From: Polluticoccus soli
GTDB lineage: Bacteria; Bacteroidota; Bacteroidia; Chitinophagales; Chitinophagaceae
DNA: 64,000 bases
Assembly: GCF_029269745.1 (NCBI RefSeq)
Contig: NZ_JARJHT010000001.1
Coordinates: 2,170,001-2,234,000 of the forward strand
Direction: 5' to 3'
Shown: piece after piece, positions 52,501 to 60,612 of the stretch
Position numbering within the stretch: the stretch's first letter is position 1
Layout of the letters: each line of letters starts with the position of its first letter
Notes under the pieces: model-generated
Databases searched by the model: none
Told to the model about the DNA's origin: nothing
The model's input: only the letters and a program-made list of their open reading frames with translations
Position numbers and translations under genes: made by a program

Positions 52501-55355
52501 TGCGCGCAGGCTTACTGATAATTTTTTCTTTAGTTGCACTGGTACTTAGGGCGCAAAAGCCCTTCATGCAGGATGCATGGCTAAATGAACAAAACATTCC
52601 CGTCAAAGTAAACGCGATCGCCAGGGATGGTAAAGGGTATCATTGGCTGGCAACAGATGCAGGTTTGTGCCGTTTCAATGGCCGCAGTTTTGTTTTGTTA
52701 CAGGATAGTGTCCATAAACCGGCCACTGCACTAACTGTACTCAGGGGTGTGGTGTTTGTTGGTTATAGTGATGGCAGCATCGGACATGTAAATGACGAGA
52801 ATACTGTAGTACGTGTACGTCCTAAAAATGCGGCACCATCTTCGTCTATCACTTCGCTTCACTCTTTTGGCGGCGTGCTGTGGATATGTACAGAAGGTGA
52901 GGGCATATTCATTGTGGTAAACGGAAACAGCCTGGTGTTAAATACGACATCGGGGTTGTCTGATAATTTTGTGTACACGCTTGCGCTACTTCCAGATAAT
53001 CACTTGCTGGCTGGCACCGACAAAGGGATAAACGAACTATGGCTGCGAGAAGGAAAGCTCCAGGTGCGCAATTATACCATGGCACAAGGTCTGCCAGATA
53101 ATATTGTCAGGGTGATAAAACCGATAGCAGGCACTGGGCTTTATTGGTGTGGTATGCAACAGGCCGGCCTTGTTTTGTTTGATGGTAGCTCACGTAAGAT
53201 CATTCAGCCGCATGTGGAACAGGGCTGGCAATGGGGGCAGGTTAACGATATCCTTCCAGTTGATAGCACGCGGGCCTGGGTGGTTACCGAAGAAGGTTAT
53301 CTTCTGGAGACTAGTTTTAATCATGCTACTCATCAGCTCGATGTTGTTGCATCTCATATGCCGGGCAAGAGGCTAAAGGGGTTATTGATAGGCAGGTCGG
53401 GCGTCATCAGGATTGCCACCAATACAGGGTTGACGTTGGTGAGCGGCGAGTATATGCGCTACATTGATATGCCTGCAGACTACAAGCTGGGCGATATCCA
53501 GGCAATGACATGCGATAAGCAAAACAACTTGTGGTATGCGTCCGGATCTAAATTGTATACCATGCCCCTGGGCAACGCACAGTCTCCGCACCTTGTTGCT
53601 CAGCTGCCCGGAAACATTACCTGTTTGTATGCCGATAAAGACAACCGTGTTTGGATCGGTACGTTTGGCAATGGCGTGTGGTATTATGATGCCGACAATG
53701 GTTTGGTTGCAGTGAAAGGAATTGTGCCTTTACAGAATGAAAGTGTACTAGATATTGCCGGTACATCTGACAGGCTTTGGGTAGCGGGTCTCAACGGCGT
53801 TGAAGAAATTTATTATTCCGGCATTGACCCCAGGCACCTGGAGTTGCTGCGGCAACATAACAAGAACTCGGGTGTTGGCAGCGATTACATCTACCAGCTT
53901 TATCCCGATAGTAAAGGTCGGGTATGGATGGCTACCGATGGGGCGGGAGTTTGCATGTATAACGAAGGACGATATGCCAGGTGGGATTCCACCTCCGGTA
54001 TGACGAGCAAGGTAGTATATTCAGTAGTTGAAGACGCTTTTGGGAATATATGGGCGGCTACGCTTACTGATGGTCTTTACCGCTTTGATGGCGACAAATG
54101 GATATCGATGCGTGGACTGGGAATGCAGGACGCAAATGTTTCGACAATAGCTGCCAATGCATCGGGCCAGGTGGTTGTTGTTAACGCAAAGGGCGTAGAT
54201 ATCTGGTATCCGCAAAGCGGTTTATTCCGTAACTACCCACATAAAACGTTTGGGATAGATAGTGCATCGTCGGTACTGAAATTATCGGCAAGGGATTCTC
54301 ATGGCAATGTGTACATACCGTTTGAAGATGGTTTTATTGTTTTTAAGAATGTGGACAAGCGTTATGATATCAGGCCTGCAATTACCATCTCATCTACAAG
54401 TGTATTCTTTGAGCCTGTGCCATCCGGTACCAAGGATTTTAAGCATGACCAGAACCATATTAGCTTTCGTTTTGAAGGCATCAACTTTGCAAACCCCGAA
54501 CGCCTGCATTACCGATATAAGCTGGAAGGCTATAACGATCGCTGGATAGTGACGAATGATGAATCCGTCACATTCCCGCAATTGCCAGACGGCGATTATA
54601 CGTTCAGGGTACAGGCTTCGCTCAATGACATGTTCCATAAAGCGAGTGAAGCAAGGTATTCGTTCACAATAGCAAGGCCATTTTGGAAGCACGCATGGTT
54701 TATCATGCTGGTGACATTTTTTATAGGCGGTCTTACTGTGGTGTATGTACGACTTCGCGAAAGCAATCTGCGAAAAGTTTCGTCGCTGCAACGCGAGCGG
54801 ATGATGTTTGAATATGAGCATCTGAAAAGTCAGGTCAATCCGCACTTCCTGTTCAATAGCTTGAACACGCTCGCCAGCCTTATAGAAGAAGATAGAAATG
54901 CTGCGGTTGATTACACTACACACCTTTCCGATCTCTATCGAAACATGTTGTCGTTTAGAGATAAGGATCTTATATCGCTGGAAGAAGAATGGGAAATATT
55001 GGAGAACTACCTGTTCATTCAGAAAAGCCGCTTTGGCGAGGCTCTGCGTGTGCACTTCAATGTATCCGACGATATTAGGAAGGAACGAAAGATCGTACCT
55101 CTTGCACTACAACTGCTGGTTGAAAATGCTATCAAGCACAATATTGTTTCCATGCTAAAGCCACTCGATATAGTTATTGAGACAATTGAAGATTCGCTGG
55201 TTGTAAAAAACAGTTATCAGCCTAAGCTGAGTAAAGAAAAAGGGGCGGGCCTTGGGCTCATCAACATTAAAAAGCGTTATGCCTTGCTTTCAAAAAAGCA
55301 TACTAGATTTGGTATCCGCAATAACGAATATGTTGTAACATTGCCACTGTTATGA
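52500..55355 (+). CDS. Sensor histidine kinase with two-component-type propeller
   Basis: A 951-residue membrane kinase. Signal peptide (1-19). Residues about 20-630 form a double seven-bladed propeller of ligand-sensing repeats (IWAATLTDGLYRFDGDKW, RVWIGTFGNGVWYYDADN). The Y_Y_Y domain (about 640-725) has RYKLEGYNDRWI. One membrane helix follows (about 733-755), then the LytS-type His kinase with phospho-acceptor His782 in QVNPHFLFNSLNTL and ATP-binding LLVENAIKHN. It lacks HPt and receiver domains, so it is not a hybrid kinase. It shares bases with the upstream YceI (TAATG) and the downstream LytTR gene (ATGA). Confidence 0.92.
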   Translation: MRAGLLIIFSLVALVLRAQKPFMQDAWLNEQNIPVKVNAIARDGKGYHWLATDAGLCRFNGRSFVLLQDSVHKPATALTVLRGVVFVGYSDGSIGHVNDENTVVRVRPKNAAPSSSITSLHSFGGVLWICTEGEGIFIVVNGNSLVLNTTSGLSDNFVYTLALLPDNHLLAGTDKGINELWLREGKLQVRNYTMAQGLPDNIVRVIKPIAGTGLYWCGMQQAGLVLFDGSSRKIIQPHVEQGWQWGQVNDILPVDSTRAWVVTEEGYLLETSFNHATHQLDVVASHMPGKRLKGLLIGRSGVIRIATNTGLTLVSGEYMRYIDMPADYKLGDIQAMTCDKQNNLWYASGSKLYTMPLGNAQSPHLVAQLPGNITCLYADKDNRVWIGTFGNGVWYYDADNGLVAVKGIVPLQNESVLDIAGTSDRLWVAGLNGVEEIYYSGIDPRHLELLRQHNKNSGVGSDYIYQLYPDSKGRVWMATDGAGVCMYNEGRYARWDSTSGMTSKVVYSVVEDAFGNIWAATLTDGLYRFDGDKWISMRGLGMQDANVSTIAANASGQVVVVNAKGVDIWYPQSGLFRNYPHKTFGIDSASSVLKLSARDSHGNVYIPFEDGFIVFKNVDKRYDIRPAITISSTSVFFEPVPSGTKDFKHDQNHISFRFEGINFANPERLHYRYKLEGYNDRWIVTNDESVTFPQLPDGDYTFRVQASLNDMFHKASEARYSFTIARPFWKHAWFIMLVTFFIGGLTVVYVRLRESNLRKVSSLQRERMMFEYEHLKSQVNPHFLFNSLNTLASLIEEDRNAAVDYTTHLSDLYRNMLSFRDKDLISLEEEWEILENYLFIQKSRFGEALRVHFNVSDDIRKERKIVPLALQLLVENAIKHNIVSMLKPLDIVIETIEDSLVVKNSYQPKLSKEKGAGLGLINIKKRYALLSKKHTRFGIRNNEYVVTLPLL

Positions 55356-56104
55356 GAATCGCCATCATAGAAGACGAAATGCCCGCCTACCGCCGCCTTA
55401 GCAAGCTGGTAGAAGAGACTATCGCAGGTGCAAACATCGTTGCTCATCACGATAGTGTACAAGCGGCCAAGCCATGGTTCGAGCAAAATCCTGAAGTAGA
55501 CCTCGTGTTCCTGGATATACACCTCGCAGACGGATCAGCCTTCGATCTGCTGAAGATGGTCAAGATCAACGCACCTATTGTATTCACAACTGCTTATGAT
55601 CAATATGCACTCGAAGCATTCAAATCATCGAGCGTAGGTTATCTTTTAAAGCCGGTGAAAAAAGAAGAGTTGAAAAGTGCGCTTGAAAAGTTAGACGAGT
55701 TTAAAAAGATGTTTAGTAAGGCAGAAGAGAAATTGCTGCAAACGTTTTCGCAGGCCGAGTATAAAAAGCGTTTTGTTATACGTTTTGGCGAGCATATCAA
55801 GACGTTGAATGTAGAAGATATTGCGTACTGCTACAGCGAGAATAAAGCAACCTATGCCAGGACATTTGAAGGTCGTACCTTTCCTATGGATCATAATCTC
55901 GACGCCCTGGAGCACATGCTCGATCCCCAGGTTTTTTTCCGCATCAACAGGCAGTACCTTATCAACCTGAAGTCTATCGATGAAATGAAAACTTATAGCA
56001 AAGCTCGTGTCATCGTGACGCTAAAGCCCACGGTAAAGGAGCAGCCCATTGTTAGCTCAGAGCGTGCTGCTGATTTCAAACAATGGCTTGCAGGTGAACT
56101 GTAG
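55352..56104 (+). CDS. LytTR family response regulator
   Basis: A 250-residue regulator. The receiver domain (1-120) has phospho-acceptor Asp55 in VFLDIHLADG, DE acid residues in IIEDE, and Lys in YLLKPVKKEEL. The LytTR DNA-binding domain (about 140-250) carries YCYSENKATYARTFEGRTFPMDHNLDALE and FFRINRQYLINLKSID. The start overlaps the end of the kinase gene by 4 bp (ATGA), so it is the cognate partner. It likely controls the downstream genes (OB-fold, cytochromes, YceI, DUF5777) and perhaps the upstream YceI. Confidence 0.94.
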   Translation: MRIAIIEDEMPAYRRLSKLVEETIAGANIVAHHDSVQAAKPWFEQNPEVDLVFLDIHLADGSAFDLLKMVKINAPIVFTTAYDQYALEAFKSSSVGYLLKPVKKEELKSALEKLDEFKKMFSKAEEKLLQTFSQAEYKKRFVIRFGEHIKTLNVEDIAYCYSENKATYARTFEGRTFPMDHNLDALEHMLDPQVFFRINRQYLINLKSIDEMKTYSKARVIVTLKPTVKEQPIVSSERAADFKQWLAGEL

Positions 56105-56210
56105 CGTTTGTAGATGAGAAATATTTATCATAATTGCAAGGTGTTGGTATATTCATCGCAGCGTTTTCCCGCTTCGTCATAGTACTGTAAGTTCAATATT
56201 CGCTAACATT

Positions 56211-56218
56211 TATTTTTG
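56211..56218 (+). promoter_or_regulatory. -7 box upstream of the OB-fold gene
   Basis: TATTTTTG matches TAnnTTTG; 13 bp to the ATG at 56231. It overlaps an alternative TTG at 56216 and argues for the ATG start. It suggests a separate promoter for 56231-59451. Confidence 0.5.
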
Positions 56219-56230
56219 AAACCAATTCAG

Positions 56231-56644
56231 ATGAAAAGAAAAAAATGGCCGCTGATACTTGTTTTTGTTGGAGCGCTTGTAGCAATAGGAGCGGGCGTTG
56301 GAGTGGTAATGTGGAACAAGGCACCTGAGAAGGTAGAGGATAGTAAGGGTATTCCAGTTACAGCTACGCAACTCTGTACAGATTTCAGCACGGACGAAGC
56401 AAAAGCGAACCAGAAGTATCTGAATAAAGCTCTTGAAGTTACCGGCACGGTGAGTGAGATCACAAAAAACCAGGATGGTATCCCGGTGGTGATCGTACAG
56501 GGAGATGACCCTACACTGAATGTGCAATGTACGATGCGCGAAAAAGATGTAGTGCTGGAAACGGGTAAGACGGTAACGGTTAAGGGATTTTGCTCTGGTA
56601 ATACAATGTTCGACGTGTTGTTGACAGATTGTATTGTCAAATAG
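56231..56644 (+). CDS. Membrane-anchored OB-fold (tRNA_anti-like) protein
   Basis: A 137-residue protein starting MKRKKWPLILVFVG, with an N-terminal membrane anchor (residues about 6-26). The rest is an OB-fold: NKALEVTGTVSEITKNQDGIPVVIVQGDD, then QCTMREKDVVLETGKTVTVKGFCSGNT. It resembles the tRNA_anti-like/OB-fold lipoproteins often seen with YceI genes. In topology it is also like CcmE, an OB-fold with an N-terminal anchor, but it has no haem-binding motif (no His/Cys with xxxY at the C-terminus). It begins the second part of the cluster, after its own -7 box. Confidence 0.8.
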   Translation: MKRKKWPLILVFVGALVAIGAGVGVVMWNKAPEKVEDSKGIPVTATQLCTDFSTDEAKANQKYLNKALEVTGTVSEITKNQDGIPVVIVQGDDPTLNVQCTMREKDVVLETGKTVTVKGFCSGNTMFDVLLTDCIVK

Positions 56645-56681
56645 AGCTTTAAAGACCGAACCCTAAAAATGGATATAGACT

Positions 56682-57401
56682 ATGAGAAAGGTTTTTTTGT
56701 TTATCGCTTTGGCTGCAATGATCGGAACTGGGTGTAAACACGAGAACACGCCTCAACCATCAGGCGCCCCGACGCCAACACCCAATCCTGGCCCTAATCC
56801 CAATCCAAATCCAAATCCAACATCTGTTGATACAGTTCTTTGTTTTCAGCGAGACATATTGCCTATATTTTTGTCAAACTGCGCGATGAGTGGTTGCCAC
56901 GATGCTGTAAGCAAGCAGGATGGCTTCCAGTTCACCGATTACAACTCTATTGTGAGCAAAGAGTTTGTTTCAGGCAATGCCAACGAAACAGAATTGTTTG
57001 AAAAGATAACGGAAGACAATGACGATAAGCGCATGCCACCGCCTCCACGCCCGGGACTGACGGCCACGCAAATAGCGCTGATAAAAAGATGGATAAACGA
57101 AGGGGCAAAAAATACAACGTGTAGCAGTGGTTGTGATTCGACCAATTTCAAGTATTCTTCGGCTATTAAACCGCTTACGGAGCAGTACTGCAGGGGGTGT
57201 CACAATTCAGCCGCAGCATCTGGCGGAATTATGTTGGATAGTTATGATGGTGTTAAAACAGTAGCACTGAATGGCCGGATGTTGGGCGCTATCAAACATT
57301 TGACGGGGTACCAGGCAATGCCGCAGGGAGGGAGTAAATTGTCAGATTGCCAGATATTGCAGGTAGAAAAATGGATAGCTGCAGGGGCGCAGAATAACTA
57401 A
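56682..57401 (+). CDS. Haem-binding lipoprotein with CxxxxCH and CxxCH motifs
   Basis: A 239-residue lipoprotein (lipobox IGTGCKH). A Pro/Asn-rich linker (residues about 28-50, repeated PNPN) precedes two cytochrome-like modules. The first has CAMSGCH (C67, C72, H73), a CxxxxCH site, and an acidic PPPPRPG loop (Met-Pro) as ligand. The second has CRGCH (C170, C173, H174), the standard CxxCH. The MPQGGSKL near the end is typical. This family of planctomycete-type c cytochromes is common in Bacteroidota; electrons might go to or from the periplasm. The neighbour at 57458 is a single-module version. Confidence 0.85.
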   Translation: MRKVFLFIALAAMIGTGCKHENTPQPSGAPTPTPNPGPNPNPNPNPTSVDTVLCFQRDILPIFLSNCAMSGCHDAVSKQDGFQFTDYNSIVSKEFVSGNANETELFEKITEDNDDKRMPPPPRPGLTATQIALIKRWINEGAKNTTCSSGCDSTNFKYSSAIKPLTEQYCRGCHNSAAASGGIMLDSYDGVKTVALNGRMLGAIKHLTGYQAMPQGGSKLSDCQILQVEKWIAAGAQNN

Positions 57402-57457
57402 GGTTTAGTAATTTGTATTTTTAACTTATACTCATTCCAAAAGTCTAAATAAAAAGC

Positions 57458-57838
57458 ATGAAAAAGCTTCTTGTAGTGTTATCGATGGTTGTATTGGCCG
57501 GTTGCTATAATGACAATGAACAGGATCTTTACCCCACACCGTCTAATCCGACCCCGACACCAGGCGGCGGTGACACCGTGTCTTTTGCAACGCAGGTAAA
57601 GCCGATAATAGATTCTAAATGTGCGACAGCAGGTTGTCATGACGCTAACGGCCTGGGTGGTGGATATAACTTCACTAATTATGCCGGCGTAAAATCGGCA
57701 GTGACCAACAACCGCCTGCTGGGTGCTATCAATTGGGAAAGTGGCTTTTCGCAAATGCCTAAGGGAATGCCTAAACTTGATCAGGCATCCATTACCCTGA
57801 TCACCAACTGGGTGAACCAGGGTGCGTTAAACAACTAA
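57458..57838 (+). CDS. Haem-binding lipoprotein with one CxxxxCH motif
   Basis: A 126-residue lipoprotein (lipobox VLAGCYN). Pro/Thr linker, then VSFATQVKPIIDSKCATAGCHDANGLGGGYNF with C55, C60 and H61, and a ligand Met in GFSQMPKGMPKLDQAS. It closely resembles the first module of the protein at 56682, so the pair arose by duplication. It belongs to the same co-directional cluster; gaps are 56 bp before and 39 bp after. Confidence 0.85.
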   Translation: MKKLLVVLSMVVLAGCYNDNEQDLYPTPSNPTPTPGGGDTVSFATQVKPIIDSKCATAGCHDANGLGGGYNFTNYAGVKSAVTNNRLLGAINWESGFSQMPKGMPKLDQASITLITNWVNQGALNN

Positions 57839-57877
57839 GAAATCAGTTTAAATAGAATAGATCAAAAAGCATAGTGT

Positions 57878-58423
57878 ATGAAAAAGATGATGATCGTAGC
57901 GGTTTTGGTATGCAGCTCCACAACCCTATTTGCCCAGAAATACATGACACGCACAGGCAAAGCCTCTTTCTTTTCAGCTACATCTTTAGAGAATATCGAG
58001 GCATTCAATAACGAGGTGGCCGGAATTGTTGATTCGAAATCAGGTGATGTTGTTTTCCAGGTGCCTATCAAAAGCTTTAAATTTGAAAAGGCGCTGATGC
58101 AAGAGCACTTTAATGAGAACTATATGGAAAGCGATAAGTTTCCTAAAGCAGAATTTAAGGGAAAGATCGTAGATCTAAGTGGTGTTAACTTTTCTAAAGA
58201 CGGCACTTACAACGTAAAGACGAATGGTAAGCTTACCATACACGGCGTAACACGCGATGTTAGCATGCCCGGCACCGTTGTAGTAAAAGGCAACACTGCT
58301 ACTGTAAGTTCAAAATTCAATGTAAAGACAGCAGATTACAATATCTCGATACCTAAAATGGTGGAAGGAAAAGTGGCGAAGACAATAGAGGTAACGGTAA
58401 ACAGTATTCTAACTCAAAAGTAA
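57878..58423 (+). CDS. YceI family protein with signal peptide (third copy)
   Basis: A 181-residue periplasmic YceI. Signal peptide (1-19) ends LFAQ. Marks: TRTGKASFFSATSLENIEAFNNEVAG, FKFEKALMQEHFNENYMESDKFPKAEFKG and NVKTNGKLTIHGVTRDVSMPG. The EHFNENYMES motif is shared with the copy at 51946. It closes the haem-protein part of the cluster and precedes the DUF5777 barrel by 26 bp. Possibly it binds a quinone-like lipid for the nearby cytochromes; this is inference. Confidence 0.92.
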   Translation: MKKMMIVAVLVCSSTTLFAQKYMTRTGKASFFSATSLENIEAFNNEVAGIVDSKSGDVVFQVPIKSFKFEKALMQEHFNENYMESDKFPKAEFKGKIVDLSGVNFSKDGTYNVKTNGKLTIHGVTRDVSMPGTVVVKGNTATVSSKFNVKTADYNISIPKMVEGKVAKTIEVTVNSILTQK

Positions 58424-58449
58424 TATCTTAGGCCCGTTAAAAAATAACT

Positions 58450-59451
58450 ATGCGCCTCACATCAGCAATTCTATTCACAGCATTGGTGGTAGTTTCAACA
58501 CCATCAGTGCTGTTTGCACAAGACGATAAAAAAAAGCAGCAAACTGAGGAGAAAGATTCATCGGACGATCTGATGAATATGCTGGAGGAAGAAGGAAATG
58601 CCGCTCCAAAGAAAAAAGAATACGTATCAGCGACATTCAAGTCTACGCGCGTTATTAACGGCCATAGTATCGAGAATACACCGAAAGGTGTCCTCGATTT
58701 TCGCGTGAGCCACCGCTTTGGTCCTGTTAATTCTGGCTTGAGGGATTTCTTCGGCCTGGATGCTGCCAATACCATGATCGGGTTCGATTATGGTGTTACA
58801 GACTGGTTGATGGTTGGCCTGAACAGGAGTACTTATCAAAAAGAAATTGGTGGTTTTGCAAAGGTGAAATTGTTGCGCCAGACGGAGAGCAATTCGATGC
58901 CTGTATCACTGAGCTATATGGGTGGTGTGTCTGTACAAACCATGCCTGCTCCCGTATATTCTGCAGTAGTAGACAGTGCAACAGGCGACACGGTGATCCC
59001 GCAATACCATTTTACCAACAGGCTCTATTTTGTAAACCAGTTGATACTGGCCAAAAAGTTCAGCAATGTGTTCTCGCTTCAACTGATGCCGACTCATATC
59101 CATTACAACCTGGTGCCTACGCGGGATGAGCCGAATAACATATTTGCACTTGGTATTGGAGGACGCGTAAAACTGTCTAACCGTATTTCGCTCACAGGTG
59201 AATACTACTACCGTTTTAATGAACTGAATGGTTACCACAACTCGGTGTCGCTGGGTATGGACATCGAGACCGGCGGACACGTATTCCAGCTGATGCTGAC
59301 CAATGCAATTGCTATGACGGAACGTGCGTTCATTGGCCAAAGTTCAGACGATTGGTTTGATGGTGGCATCCACTTCGGATTCAACATTTCGCGTGTGTTC
59401 ACTATTGTAAGGCCGAAAGGTTTTGAGACTTCACGCAACAAGATCTGGTAA
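58450..59451 (+). CDS. DUF5777 outer-membrane beta-barrel protein
   Basis: A 333-residue exported barrel. Signal peptide (1-24) ends LFAQ. A charged linker (DDKKKQQTEEKDSSDD) precedes the DUF5777 signature YVSATFKSTRVINGHSIENTPKGVLDFRVSHRFGPVN and IGFDYGVTDWLMVGLNRSTYQKE. The C-terminal half alternates barrel strands up to FNISRVFTIVRPKGF. The family sits beside YceI and c-type cytochromes in many Bacteroidota, so it is plausibly the outer-membrane partner of this redox cluster. Terminator at 59472. Confidence 0.88.
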   Translation: MRLTSAILFTALVVVSTPSVLFAQDDKKKQQTEEKDSSDDLMNMLEEEGNAAPKKKEYVSATFKSTRVINGHSIENTPKGVLDFRVSHRFGPVNSGLRDFFGLDAANTMIGFDYGVTDWLMVGLNRSTYQKEIGGFAKVKLLRQTESNSMPVSLSYMGGVSVQTMPAPVYSAVVDSATGDTVIPQYHFTNRLYFVNQLILAKKFSNVFSLQLMPTHIHYNLVPTRDEPNNIFALGIGGRVKLSNRISLTGEYYYRFNELNGYHNSVSLGMDIETGGHVFQLMLTNAIAMTERAFIGQSSDDWFDGGIHFGFNISRVFTIVRPKGFETSRNKIW

Positions 59452-59471
59452 GGATAAATACATCGATATTG

Positions 59472-59502
59472 AAAAAGCCACCTTAACAGGTGGCTTTTCT
59501 TA
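59472..59502 (+). terminator. Terminator of the YceI-cytochrome cluster
   Basis: Perfect 10 bp stem AAAAGCCACC / GGTGGCTTTT around TTAACA, followed by T-rich sequence. It ends the cluster that begins at 51946. Confidence 0.8.
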
Positions 59503-59566
59503 TGCATAAACAGGAGCTTTTTGCGTTGTTATTATTAGGTTTATTGTTGAACGACTAAGATTGCTT

Positions 59567-60127
59567 GTGAAAATACAAACACAAAAAACAATAGCGGTAT
59601 TTGAACTGGCCGCGCGGGTATACTTAGCGTATATGCTGGTGGAGTATGGAGTTTCTAAGCTGACCGGTGGCATGTTCAATAATGCGTCGCCGCAGGTATT
59701 AAATACACCACTGAAAGATGTAGATCTGTTTCACCTAACATGGTACTGGTTCTATAAGAACAAGTTGCTTACCTATTTTATAGGTATCATTCAGATAGCT
59801 GCAGCCGCGTTGCTGCTTTTTAGCCGAACAGTTATCATAGGTGTCCTGCTGGCATTGCCGGTTTTGTTTTCAATTTTGCTAGTGGATATATACTGTGTTG
59901 GCAGTGCAGCATTGATAATCAGGGTAGCGTTTTACAACTTGCTGCTGCTAGGTTTTATAGTCTATCGCTGGCAGGTATCTAAAACAATATTTACCCAATT
60001 GGTTTTGGTGAATAAAACCCGTGTAGGAAACAAGCCTATATTGCTTGCAGCGACCGCCGGTGCAGTTATAGTATTGGCGATAATGGAACTGATAATTGTC
60101 TGGGGCCTTGCTCTACTGGCAAACTAA
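59567..60127 (+). CDS. DoxX-like integral membrane protein
   Basis: About 186 residues with four or five hydrophobic segments. The start is unsure: GTG at 59567 (MKIQTQKTIAVFELAARVYLAY) or TTG at 59561. The N-terminal AARVYLAYMLVEYGVSKLTGGMF and later LIRVAFYNLLLLGFIVYRW give the DoxX/DUF-like pattern of small redox-linked membrane proteins in this phylum. No catalytic site is recognised. It is convergent with the DinB gene and overlaps it by 4 bp at the stop codons. Confidence 0.7.
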   Translation: MKIQTQKTIAVFELAARVYLAYMLVEYGVSKLTGGMFNNASPQVLNTPLKDVDLFHLTWYWFYKNKLLTYFIGIIQIAAAALLLFSRTVIIGVLLALPVLFSILLVDIYCVGSAALIIRVAFYNLLLLGFIVYRWQVSKTIFTQLVLVNKTRVGNKPILLAATAGAVIVLAIMELIIVWGLALLAN

Positions 60128-60603
60128 TAGACGTTCTTAAAATAATTACCGAGGAACTCTGCTTCCGGTAGCACTGCCTTCAGGTGGTGTTTCAAATGCT
60201 CCACATAGTCCTGTGCAATGAATTCAAGTGTAAATGGACCTTTGCCGCCTATGGATATCGTGTGTTGCAACGCATCTGCTGGCAGGTGCTGAATGATATG
60301 GGCCAAATGAATATTGTAATCTTCCCACAGGTTCAGGATGTTTTGCCAGGAGGCGTCGTTGTAACGCTGCACTGCCACCCATTCGTCCTGCGCATAGGGT
60401 GGGAAATCATGCTCGGTATGCATGATGGTGCGTACGAACTTTTGCTGGTTGTTGGCTGCCGAGTCTACCAGGTGGCCGATGATCTCTTTTTTAGACCATT
60501 TTCCCGGTGCCGGTTTGATGGAGGCTTCTGCATCTGCGATCGTTCTTAGCAGCGGCAGCGCCTGCTGCATGGTGTTGAGTAGTTGCGTGGCTGTGTGTTT
60601 CAT
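60124..60603 (-). CDS. DinB family protein
   Basis: A 159-residue protein with the four-helix DinB/YfiT fold. Metal-site pattern: KWSKKEIIGHLVDSAANNQQKFV (His near residue 44) and the late DYVEHLKHHLKAVL (two His). This group often acts as thiol or bacillithiol S-transferases; some are stress-inducible. It starts 9 bp after the stop of the S41 protease gene (minus strand), so the two are probably co-transcribed. Confidence 0.9.
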   Translation of the reverse strand: MKHTATQLLNTMQQALPLLRTIADAEASIKPAPGKWSKKEIIGHLVDSAANNQQKFVRTIMHTEHDFPPYAQDEWVAVQRYNDASWQNILNLWEDYNIHLAHIIQHLPADALQHTISIGGKGPFTLEFIAQDYVEHLKHHLKAVLPEAEFLGNYFKNVY

Positions 60604-60612
60604 ATGGTGTGT

